Source: DATKCA01 sp035544675 (GTDB lineage: Bacteria > Acidobacteriota > Thermoanaerobaculia > Gp7-AA8). From it: a DNA stretch of 20,727 nucleotides. The translations under genes were made by a program, and so were the position numbers. Below the pieces are notes generated by a model. That model saw only the letters and a program-made list of their open reading frames with translations. It did no database searches and had not been told where the DNA came from. The DNA lies in the NCBI GenBank assembly GCA_035544675.1, contig DATKCA010000194.1, forward strand, positions 1 through 20,727, written 5' to 3'. Numbering within the stretch: the first letter of the stretch is position 1; the number at the start of each line of letters is the position of its first letter. This document shows positions 15,136 to 20,727 of the stretch, piece by piece.

Positions 15136-15165
15136 TTGAATCCCACTCGTTTGCTCACTTAGAAT
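15136..15165 (+). promoter_or_regulatory. Promoter of the anti-sigma kinase gene
   Basis: TTGAAT (15136-15141), an 18-base spacer and TAGAAT (15160-15165). Transcription should begin around base 15172, only about nine bases before the ATG at 15181. No ribosome site is present, so the mRNA is probably leaderless or nearly so. Confidence 0.5.
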
Positions 15166-15180
15166 GCCTCGATTTATTCA

Positions 15181-15636
15181 ATGGAACGTGGTGAAGGCGA
15201 GCGTATCGAGATCACCATCAGCAGCCGGTTCGAGAATATCGAGCTCGTTCAGGTGATCGCGGAGCACTTGTGCGAAAACGCCGGTGTTGACGAGGACGGC
15301 TCGCACTGGGTGGGGATGGCGGTGCGCGAAGCGGTCGCCAACGCCATCAAACATGGCAACAAACTCGATGTGCGCAAGAAGGTGAACGCGACGTTCGACC
15401 TTCGAGGCTCCGCGCTGGAGATCACGATCTCGGATGAGGGACACGGGTTCGATCCCGCCAACGTCAGCGATCCACTGAATCCACAGAACCTGATGAAAAC
15501 CAGCGGCCGCGGCATTTTCTACATGAAGACGTTCATGGATGCGATCGAATACTCCTTTCATCCCGGAGGCGGGACATCCCTCGTGATGACCAAGAACCTG
15601 GAGAAGGGGAGCGGTCTGGCCACCACCAAAGCATGA
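15181..15636 (+). CDS. Anti-sigma factor / serine kinase of the RsbW-SpoIIAB type
   Basis: A 151-residue cytoplasmic HATPase_c_2 protein. The N-box is REAVANAIKHGNK (Glu50, Asn54, His58), the ATP-lid motifs are DEGHGF (85-90) and SGRGIFYMKTFMD (108-120), and LVMTKNL forms the last strand. Such proteins bind and inhibit a sigma factor or a partner protein and phosphorylate a STAS antagonist. The likely partner is encoded 43 bases downstream. Length is normal for the family. No sigma factor or PP2C phosphatase is adjacent, so the target may be a distant sigma factor or another effector. Start is ATG 15181 with no Shine-Dalgarno. Confidence 0.85.
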   Translation: MERGEGERIEITISSRFENIELVQVIAEHLCENAGVDEDGSHWVGMAVREAVANAIKHGNKLDVRKKVNATFDLRGSALEITISDEGHGFDPANVSDPLNPQNLMKTSGRGIFYMKTFMDAIEYSFHPGGGTSLVMTKNLEKGSGLATTKA

Positions 15637-15642
15637 TATGAA

Positions 15643-15660
15643 GGCTCGCTCACGAGAGCC
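15643..15660 (+). repeat. Small hairpin between the anti-sigma kinase and STAS genes
   Basis: GGCTCG and CGAGAGCC pair around a CTCA loop with a two-base bulge. There is no T-run. It sits just before the STAS ribosome site and may set relative expression of the two genes. Confidence 0.3.
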
Positions 15661-15665
15661 GCTCT

Positions 15666-15671
15666 AAGGAG
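15666..15671 (+). promoter_or_regulatory. Ribosome binding site of the STAS gene
   Basis: AAGGAG, eight bases before the ATG at 15680. It is strong, in contrast to the apparently leaderless kinase gene upstream, which suggests that antagonist is made in excess. Confidence 0.7.
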
Positions 15672-15679
15672 AGAAACAC

Positions 15680-16015
15680 ATGAAAGCCACTTCACGCAGC
15701 GTTGAAGGCGTCGAGGTCATCAGCCTCCAGGGGAAGATCACGATCGGAGCCGGCGACTCGCAGCTCCGCGAGGTGATCACCAACAGCCTCAACTCGGGCA
15801 AGAACAACCTGCTGCTCGACATGAGCGGCGTGACCACCATCGACTCATCGGGGATCGGTGAGCTGGTGGGCTCGTACACGACCGTCACCAACCGCGGCGG
15901 AAAGCTCAAGCTGCTTCACCTGCCGGCGAAACTGAACGAGCTGCTCCACGTCACGCAGCTCATCACGGTGTTCGAGGTCTACGAGAACGAACAGGAAGCG
16001 GTCAAGAGCTTCTGA
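15680..16015 (+). CDS. STAS anti-anti-sigma factor, RsbV/SpoIIAA type
   Basis: A 111-residue single STAS domain. LDMSGVTTIDSSGIGELVGS (residues 46-65) is the signature, with phosphorylatable Ser56/Ser57 in the DSSG motif; by comparison with SpoIIAA, Ser57 is the more likely site. When unphosphorylated it should bind the anti-sigma kinase and free its target. The full domain is present at normal length. It is co-directional with the kinase gene and probably in the same transcript. It ends before a repeat-rich convergent gap. Confidence 0.88.
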   Translation: MKATSRSVEGVEVISLQGKITIGAGDSQLREVITNSLNSGKNNLLLDMSGVTTIDSSGIGELVGSYTTVTNRGGKLKLLHLPAKLNELLHVTQLITVFEVYENEQEAVKSF

Positions 16016-16023
16016 GTCCTGGG

Positions 16024-16090
16024 GGCTCCGGGCTCCGGGCTCCAGGGGCTCAGGAGCTGCGTTCGCGTTGCCCCGAGGCCCCGAGCCCTC
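16024..16090. repeat. Heptad-repeat intergenic element
   Basis: Three tandem 7-base units (GGCTCCG, GGCTCCG, GGCTCCA; 16024-16044) are followed by GGGGCTCAGGAGC and, at the other end, CCCCGAGGCCCCGAGCCC, which is partly complementary. This fills the gap between convergent genes and could fold into a hairpin. It resembles in style the CCTTAGG heptads at 18669-18785. Confidence 0.4.
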
Positions 16091-16093
16091 GAC

Positions 16094-16732
16094 CTACCCG
16101 CTTCTTCCCCGGCGCCGGCCGGGCGGCGTCTGCGGCGACTGATCCGACGGCGGATCGGCGCCCCAGCGCATCGGAAGCGTGTTGGTGTAGACGGTCTCGT
16201 TCTTCTCCAGCCATTTCGGGAACAGCTCGTCGGCGAGCTTCGGATCGTGGATGGCCCGCTCGGGAATGGCGATCAGCTGTTGGAACTGCTCGGTCTCGTT
16301 GAGGAAGTGCATCTTCAGACGCAGGGCGTTGGGGAAGCGGCTCAGCGGGGTGGCGGTCCTGGCCATGACGATGTTCACGCGCGCAACCGTGCTGAAGCTC
16401 TTCTTCTCGCCCGGCCCGATCGTCAGCAGCCGCGGCAACAACTGGATGCCCGGAACCTCGGACCCGATGGCGATGGTAACCGTCTGCGTATCGGCGTCGT
16501 AGGACGTCTCGGGAATGATGTCCGCGATGGCAATCGGCGACGACCGCTCGTTGCTGATGTCGTACGTGAGGCGGATCCTGGTGTTGGTACTGAGTCGCTC
16601 ACTGAAGATCTGCGCATCGATGCGCACAGAGTTCTCGGTGCCGACGACGCGGCGCGCCTCATTGAGATCCACCGTGGAGGACGAGGCGCAGCCGGCTACC
16701 AGAGCGACTCCCAGAAGTGTCAGTTTCCGCAC
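16094..16732 (-). CDS. Lipoprotein of unknown function
   Basis: The start is GTG 16732, preceded by GGAGG seven bases upstream; an ATG further up (16780) would add a non-signal extension. The protein has 212 residues and begins VRKLTLLGVALVAGCASSS, an SPase II signal with LVAGC and Cys15 as lipid site. The mature part has beta-type segments (IRLTYDISNERSSPIAIADI, then SFSTVARVNI) like an immunoglobulin-type sandwich, then a basic, Pro/Arg-rich tail. I know no named family. It shares the layout, though not obvious identity, of the lipoprotein at the left edge. A weak terminator-like structure lies upstream, so it may have its own promoter. Confidence 0.7.
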   Translation of the reverse strand: MRKLTLLGVALVAGCASSSTVDLNEARRVVGTENSVRIDAQIFSERLSTNTRIRLTYDISNERSSPIAIADIIPETSYDADTQTVTIAIGSEVPGIQLLPRLLTIGPGEKKSFSTVARVNIVMARTATPLSRFPNALRLKMHFLNETEQFQQLIAIPERAIHDPKLADELFPKWLEKNETVYTNTLPMRWGADPPSDQSPQTPPGRRRGRSG

Positions 16733-16739
16733 GGGCGTT

Positions 16740-16744
16740 CCTCC
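16740..16744 (-). promoter_or_regulatory. Ribosome binding site deciding the GTG start of the lipoprotein
   Basis: GGAGG with a seven-base spacer to GTG 16732. It decides in favour of the GTG and makes the signal peptide begin directly at residue 1. Confidence 0.65.
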
Positions 16745-16771
16745 ACGTGAGTCACGCATCCGTTTTACACC

Positions 16772-16797
16772 AAAAAACAAGTTCGCTCTTGTGTTTT
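16772..16797 (-). terminator. AT-rich hairpin with T-run after lepA
   Basis: On the minus strand AAAACACAAG-AGCGAA-CTTGTTTTTT forms a 10-base stem with one mismatch; its 3' arm is itself T-rich. It lies about 67 bases past the lepA stop. It is weak in G-C content but of intrinsic-terminator form. Confidence 0.4.
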
Positions 16798-16863
16798 CGG
16801 TCCACGCCTCTCGGAAGCGAACCTGACAGGGATGGAGCTCATGGATCGTTCTGGTGGGGATGA

Positions 16864-18660
16864 TCAGTCGATCTTCAACACCGCCAGAAAAGCCTCCTGC
16901 GGAATCTCCACCTTACCCACCCGCTTCATCCGCTTCTTCCCTTCCTTCTGTTTCTCCAGAAGTTTCCGCTTGCGGGTGATGTCTCCGCCGTAACACTTGG
17001 CCAGGACGTTCTTGCGCAGGGCTTTGACGGTTTCGCGGGCGATCACTCGATTACCGATCGTGGCCTGCAGAGCAACCTCGAACATCTGGCGAGGGATGAA
17101 TTCCTTCATCTTCTCGACCAGCATTTTTCCGCGCGGCTGCGCCTTGTCCTTGTGCACGATCAGACTCAGCGCGTCGAGCGGTTCACCGTTGACCAGCACA
17201 TCCATCTTCACCAGCTCGCTTTCGCGGTATCCGATGAACTGGTAATCGAGCGAGGCGTATCCGCGTGAGATCGATTTCAGCCTGTCGAAGAAATCGAGGA
17301 TCACCTCATTCAACGGCATTTCATAAACAATCATCACTCTGTTGCTGCTGACGTATTCCAGCTTCTTCTGCTGGCCACGCCGGTCGATTGCCAGAGCCAG
17401 AATGGGGCCAACGTATTCATCGGTGGTGAGCATCGTCACTTCGAAAAACGGCTCCTCGATCGACCGGATGTATGCCGGATCGGGAAGCTTCTGCGGGTTG
17501 TCGATCTCGACCAGCTCGCCGTCGGTCCTGGTGACGCGGTAGCGGACTCCCGGCGCGGTGGTGAGCAGCTCGAGGTTGAACTCGCGCTCCAGCCGCTCCT
17601 GGACGATCTCCATGTGCAGGAGGCCCAGGAAACCGCAGCGGAAGCCGAAGCCGAGGGCCACGGAGCTCTCGGGCTCGAAGCTGAAGGAGGCGTCGTTGAG
17701 CTTGAGCTTGCTGACCGCATCGCGCAGGTTCTCGTAGTCATCCGTGTTGATGGGAAAGATGCCGGCGAAGACCATGGGCTTCACTTCCTGGAAGCCCGGC
17801 AGCGGGGCCGGGTTCTCCTTCGAGGTGGTGATGGTGTCGCCGATCTTGGCCAGCACGATGTCCTTGATGTTCGCCGAGAAATACGCCACCTCGCCGACGC
17901 CGGCGCCGTCGATGGCCTTCTGCTTCGGGGTGAACACGCCCATCTCGGTCACTTCGTACTCGCGGCCGGTGGACATGAACTTGATCCGCATGCCGCGCCG
18001 CATCTCGCCGTCGACGATGCGCACCAGACAGACCACGCCGCGATACGAGTCGTACCAGGAATCGAACAGCAACGCGCGCAGCGGAGCGTTCCTCTCCCCT
18101 TTCGGCGCAGGGATCTTGGTGATGATCTTCTCCAGGATCTCGTCGACGCCGATGCCGGCCTTGGCCGATGCGAGCACGGCGTCATGGGCGTCCAGGCCGA
18201 TGACGTTCTCGATCTGCTCGCGCACGCGCTCGGGCTCCGCCGACGGCAGGTCGACCTTGTTGATGACGGTGAGGATGTCGAGGTTGTTCTCGATGGCCAG
18301 ATAGCTGTTCGCCAGCGTCTGCGCCTCCACGCCCTGGGTGGCGTCCACCACGAGAATGGCGCCCTCGCACGCGGCCAGAGAGCGGCTCACCTCGTAGCTG
18401 AAGTCGACGTGGCCCGGCGTGTCGATGAGGTTGAACGTGTAGTCCTGGCCGGCGTTGCTGCGGTACTGCAGCATGACCGCGCGGGCCTTGATGGTGATGC
18501 CGCGCTCGCGCTCCAGATCCATGTCGTCGAGCATCTGCTCGCCCATGTCGCGCGGCTCGACGGCGCCCGTTCTCTGCAGCAGTCGATCCGACAGCGTCGT
18601 CTTGCCGTGATCGATGTGCGCGATGATGGAGAAGTTGCGTATGTACTGTGGGTCAGGCAT
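16864..18660 (-). CDS. lepA: Elongation factor 4 (LepA), ribosome back-translocase
   Basis: A 598-residue translation GTPase of normal LepA length. Motifs: G1 AHIDHGKTT (14-22), G3 DTPGHVDF, G4 NKVD. The LepA-specific C-terminal domain is present (VHKDKAQPRGKMLVEKMKEF, then CYGGDITRKRKLLEKQKEGK and KRMKRVG). It acts on ribosomes in the cytoplasm, associated with back-translocation and 30S assembly. The switch-II His is intact (DTPGH), unlike the EF-G-like protein at 9414. The ATG at 18660 gives the standard MPDPQYIRNFSIIAHID start, but no clear ribosome site is present, only AAGAG directly before the ATG; a repeat-derived hairpin lies there. The gene is alone and no lepB follows. Confidence 0.97.
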   Translation of the reverse strand: MPDPQYIRNFSIIAHIDHGKTTLSDRLLQRTGAVEPRDMGEQMLDDMDLERERGITIKARAVMLQYRSNAGQDYTFNLIDTPGHVDFSYEVSRSLAACEGAILVVDATQGVEAQTLANSYLAIENNLDILTVINKVDLPSAEPERVREQIENVIGLDAHDAVLASAKAGIGVDEILEKIITKIPAPKGERNAPLRALLFDSWYDSYRGVVCLVRIVDGEMRRGMRIKFMSTGREYEVTEMGVFTPKQKAIDGAGVGEVAYFSANIKDIVLAKIGDTITTSKENPAPLPGFQEVKPMVFAGIFPINTDDYENLRDAVSKLKLNDASFSFEPESSVALGFGFRCGFLGLLHMEIVQERLEREFNLELLTTAPGVRYRVTRTDGELVEIDNPQKLPDPAYIRSIEEPFFEVTMLTTDEYVGPILALAIDRRGQQKKLEYVSSNRVMIVYEMPLNEVILDFFDRLKSISRGYASLDYQFIGYRESELVKMDVLVNGEPLDALSLIVHKDKAQPRGKMLVEKMKEFIPRQMFEVALQATIGNRVIARETVKALRKNVLAKCYGGDITRKRKLLEKQKEGKKRMKRVGKVEIPQEAFLAVLKID

Positions 18661-18668
18661 CTCTTGGG

Positions 18669-18785
18669 CCTTAGGCCTTAGGCGCTAGGCCGAAGGGGAA
18701 GGCGAGTTCGTAACACGAAACCGCTGAGTTGTCATCCCGCCAAGGCCCGACGCCTGACGCCTAAGGACTAAGGACTAAGGACTAA
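18669..18785. repeat. CCTTAGG/CCTAAGG heptad element between lepA and the zinc-ribbon gene
   Basis: The left end has CCTTAGG, CCTTAGG, CGCTAGG in tandem (18669-18689), next to the lepA start. The right end has three CTAAGGA copies plus CTAA (18761-18785). The two ends are inverted relative to each other (CCTTAGGCG at 18676-18684 pairs with CGCCTAAGG at 18758-18766), so the whole can fold into a long stem-loop. The right array supplies the last codons and TAG stop of the zinc-ribbon gene. No other coding signal is seen inside. Confidence 0.6.
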
Positions 18786-18999
18786 CCCTGAACTGCTCCC
18801 CGCAGTCGAGGCACACCCGCTGTTTGACGATGAGATGCGTCAGGAGGACGACGGCGATCATCACCAGAGCGAAGATCGCGGCGTTGAACCGCCAGACCAG
18901 GACGAACGGCATGGCAAGCGCGATCAGCACCATGTACACCGTCCAGATGGCGCTGCCCCCGCGGCGATTGCGGGGCGAGTCGCAGTTGGGACACCTCAT
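18775..18999 (-). CDS. Zinc-ribbon miniprotein split by two membrane helices
   Basis: A 74-residue protein beginning MRCPNCDSPRNRRGG, a first CxxC knuckle (Cys3, Cys6), then two hydrophobic helices (about 17-36 and 42-58, with a Trp-Arg-Phe-Asn turn), and a second knuckle VCLDCGEQF (Cys68, Cys71). The two CxxC pairs would come together on the cytoplasmic side when the helical hairpin folds, forming one zinc ribbon at the membrane. I do not know a named family. The last residues (VSP) are coded by the heptad repeat. No good ribosome site precedes the ATG. Function is unknown; a membrane-tethered nucleic-acid or protein-binding knob is possible. Confidence 0.65.
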   Translation of the reverse strand: MRCPNCDSPRNRRGGSAIWTVYMVLIALAMPFVLVWRFNAAIFALVMIAVVLLTHLIVKQRVCLDCGEQFRVSP

Positions 19000-19045
19000 C
19001 GCAGGTCTTACGTCACCGTGAGCGGTTCTCCTGCATGGATCATAC

Positions 19046-19151
19046 GCACGTGCATGTCATTCCGAGCGTAGCGGGGAATCCGGGGGACGGGGTGGTACGG
19101 ACGCGCGCCCACCGCCCGGATCCCTCCTCACTCTCGCGATGACGTGCGTGC
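19046..19151. repeat. REP/BIME-like imperfect palindrome
   Basis: The left arm GCACGTGCATGTCATTCCGA-GCGTAGCGGGGAATCCGGG (19046-19084) is an imperfect reverse complement of the right arm, ending GATGACGTGCGTGC (19115-19151), with about 30 bases between. It sits in the 170-base gap between divergent genes, so it is a dispersed palindrome of the REP type. One related arm occurs at 3891-3925. Confidence 0.6.
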
Positions 19152-19169
19152 GTTACACTCCGGCCCCTC

Positions 19170-19958
19170 ATGGACCTCGGGATCAAAGGCCGCGTAGCGA
19201 TGGTCGCCGCCGCCAGCAAGGGCCTCGGCCGGGGCATCGCGGAGTCGCTGGCGCGCGAGGGCTGCCGGCTCTCGATCTGCTCGCGGTCGACGGATAACCT
19301 CGACGGCGCCAGACACGCCATCGAAGACTCGGGCGGAGAGGCGCTGGCGATGAAGTGCGACGTCTCCAATCCGTCGGAGCTGGAGCGCTGGGTCGCCGCG
19401 ACCACCGCAACGTTCGGCCAGGTCGACATCCTGGTGACGAACACCGGCGGCCCGCCGGCTGCCAGGTTTCTGCAGCTCTCCGAGGACCAGTGGCGCGCCG
19501 GAATCGACTCCACCCTCATGAATGTCGTCCGGCTCTGCAAGCTCGTGCTGCCGGAGATGCAGCGGAGGAAGTGGGGACGCATCGTTCACATCACGTCGCT
19601 CGTGGCAAAGCAGCCGCTCGAGCTGCTGACGATCAGCAGCACCCTGCGCGCGGGACTGTCCGGGCTGACCAAGACGCTGGCGGACCAGGTCGCCCGCGAC
19701 AACGTTCTGGTCAACGCGGTGCTGCCGGGACACATCCTGACGGACCGGCAGACCCACCTCAACGAGATCCGCTCGAAGGAGAAGGGAATCACGGTCGAGG
19801 AGTACGCCGCCAGCGTGGAGGCGTCCATCCCCATTGGGCGCTTCGGACGGGCCCGGGAGATCGGCGACGTCGTGACCTTCCTCTGCAGCGAGCGCGCAAG
19901 CTACATCACGGGAGTATCGCTGCAGGTGGACGGGGGGATCATCAGGAGCACGTTCTGA
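19170..19958 (+). CDS. SDR-family oxidoreductase lacking the catalytic Tyr and Lys
   Basis: A 262-residue Rossmann protein of the FabG-like group. The glycine motif is AAASKGLGRGIA (13-24), NTGGPP (91-96) replaces the usual NNAG, and Ser143 (HITSLVAK) is kept. The Tyr of YxxxK is Ser156 and the Lys is Arg160 in TISSTLRAGLSGLTKTLA. The C-terminal block EIGDVVTFLCSERASYITG-VSLQVDGG is canonical. This fits the BKR-like SDR subgroup known to lack a perfect tetrad, so it may bind NAD(P) without being an ordinary reductase. It reads alone, from a start with no Shine-Dalgarno; TACACT (19154-19159) just upstream is a possible -10 box. It converges on the dehydrogenase gene with a six-base gap. Confidence 0.85.
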   Translation: MDLGIKGRVAMVAAASKGLGRGIAESLAREGCRLSICSRSTDNLDGARHAIEDSGGEALAMKCDVSNPSELERWVAATTATFGQVDILVTNTGGPPAARFLQLSEDQWRAGIDSTLMNVVRLCKLVLPEMQRRKWGRIVHITSLVAKQPLELLTISSTLRAGLSGLTKTLADQVARDNVLVNAVLPGHILTDRQTHLNEIRSKEKGITVEEYAASVEASIPIGRFGRAREIGDVVTFLCSERASYITGVSLQVDGGIIRSTF

Positions 19959-19964
19959 GACGGT

Positions 19965-20727
19965 TCATCGTTCATCGTTCCAGCTGGCCCCGTTCATCCT
20001 CGCCACGATCCTGGCCACCTCGATGTAGTCCGCCCCCTCCCCCAGCTCGTGCAGCGCGGCCGTGAAGAGCTGCGAGGTGAGCGCCAGCATCGGCGTCGAC
20101 GCGTGCTGCTGATGGGCGAGCGAGGCCGCGATCCGGATGTCCTTGTCGTGGTGCAGCAGCTTGAACACGAGCGGCCACTTCCCTTCCACCAGCCGCATGG
20201 GCAGGAGGTTCTCCGAGGCGTTGGAGCGGCCGCTGCCGGCATTCGTGACGGCCAGAGCCGTCTTCATGTCGATGCCCATCTGCCTGGCCAGCAGCAGGCA
20301 TTCGGATGTGATCCACACCGTGGCGCCCATGATCGAGTTCGTGAGCACTTTGATGGCGTGACCGGCGCCGACCGCTCCAACGTGAATGATGGTCTTACCG
20401 CAGACGCGCAGGATGTCCCGCGCACGCTCGAAGTCCGCGGCCGAGCCGCCGATCATGATCGTCAGCGTGGCGTTCTCCGCGCCGACCACCGCGCCGGTCA
20501 CCGGAGCGTCCACGAAGTCAACGCCGCGGGAGGCGAGCTGGCGGGCCGTTTCACGGCTGAAGTTCGGGTCGCCGCTGGTGGCGTCGATCCAGAGGGTTCC
20601 CTTCCGCAGGAGGGGCAGCAGCCTGGCGACGATCTCGTCCACCTCCTTCGACGTCGGAAGCATGGTGATGATGACGGCGGCCGCGGCGCACTCGGCGATG
20701 TCGCCGGCCAGCTTCGTCCCGTGCTCG
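19965..20727 (-). CDS. 3-hydroxyisobutyrate dehydrogenase-like NAD(P) enzyme, 5' end missing
   Basis: The frame is open from the right edge to TGA 19967-19965, about 253 residues, so the N-terminal part (with the GxGxxG loop) lies outside. An internal Met at 20663 is not the start, since the frame continues upstream as EHGTKLAGDIAECAAAA-VIITMLPTSKEV. Diagnostic motifs: VDAPVTGAVVGAENATL (substrate-binding DAPVSGG-type region), GAGHAIKVLTNSIMG (GxGxxxKxxxN, catalytic Lys) and an all-helical C-terminal domain. The family reduces or oxidises beta-hydroxy acids (3-hydroxyisobutyrate, tartronate semialdehyde or succinic semialdehyde/glyoxylate); the substrate here is unknown. It overlaps nothing; the SDR converges on it. 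Confidence 0.85.
   Translation of the reverse strand, partial: EHGTKLAGDIAECAAAAVIITMLPTSKEVDEIVARLLPLLRKGTLWIDATSGDPNFSRETARQLASRGVDFVDAPVTGAVVGAENATLTIMIGGSAADFERARDILRVCGKTIIHVGAVGAGHAIKVLTNSIMGATVWITSECLLLARQMGIDMKTALAVTNAGSGRSNASENLLPMRLVEGKWPLVFKLLHHDKDIRIAASLAHQQHASTPMLALTSQLFTAALHELGEGADYIEVARIVARMNGASWNDER

Overview
The window is high-GC bacterial chromosome, densely coded on both strands, with no tRNA, rRNA, CRISPR, integrase or transposase visible. The gene content points to an Acidobacteriota-type genome, probably a Thermoanaerobaculia or Vicinamibacteria relative. The clues are an Oar-like TonB receptor with an N-terminal carboxypeptidase-regulatory domain, a membrane Ser/Thr kinase with a periplasmic TPR tail, an EF-G-like second translocase, small lipoproteins, and REP-like and heptad intergenic repeats. 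The lineage is inferred from these features, not from a search.

Layout: (1) 1-403 (-) is the start of a lipoprotein that runs off the left edge. (2) 476-3478 (-) is a 1000-residue TonB-dependent receptor with a clear sigma70-type promoter and, about 100 bases upstream of it, a perfect palindrome. (3) 9269-3936 (-) is a tightly packed four-gene unit: Ser/Thr kinase, a short divergent TldD-like metalloprotease, a short TldE/PmbA-like partner, and a propionyl-CoA-carboxylase-type carboxyltransferase. A 3' remnant of a TPR-like gene lies just downstream. (4) 9414-11510 (+) is an EF-G-like translation GTPase, followed by a cloverleaf-like palindrome that also closes the next, convergent unit. (5) 15087-11577 (-) is a five-gene unit with overlapping starts and stops: secreted HExxH zinc peptidase, 93-residue helical protein, SelD, DUF2007-like protein, and membrane-anchored PEGA-like protein. 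(6) 15181-16015 (+) is an anti-sigma kinase/antagonist pair (RsbW/RsbV type). (7) 16732-16094 (-) is a lipoprotein, 18660-16864 (-) is LepA/EF4, and 18999-18775 (-) is a zinc-ribbon membrane miniprotein. (8) 19170-19958 (+) is an SDR lacking the usual Tyr/Lys, facing a convergent 3-hydroxyisobutyrate-dehydrogenase-like gene cut by the right edge.

The most informative result is in SelD (selenophosphate synthetase). The conventional frame starts only after the catalytic segment. Reading through an in-frame TGA at 13544-13542 restores the conserved N-terminal loop (Gly-Gly-Sec-Ala-Cys-Lys), and a GTG start then fits exactly, overlapping the upstream stop as GTGA. A hairpin with a GG-containing apical loop follows the TGA at the spacing expected of a bacterial SECIS. 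SelD is therefore very probably itself a selenoprotein, and the organism should encode SelA, SelB and tRNA-Sec elsewhere.

The best candidate for an under-described system is the kinase plus minimal TldD/TldE-like pair. The TldD-like protein keeps all three zinc ligands of the family (HExxGH and a C-terminal Cys) but lacks most of the N-terminal domain, and both partners are far shorter than usual. The genes are translationally linked (TTGA and TGATG overlaps), which suggests that a membrane kinase and a small proteolytic heterodimer work together.
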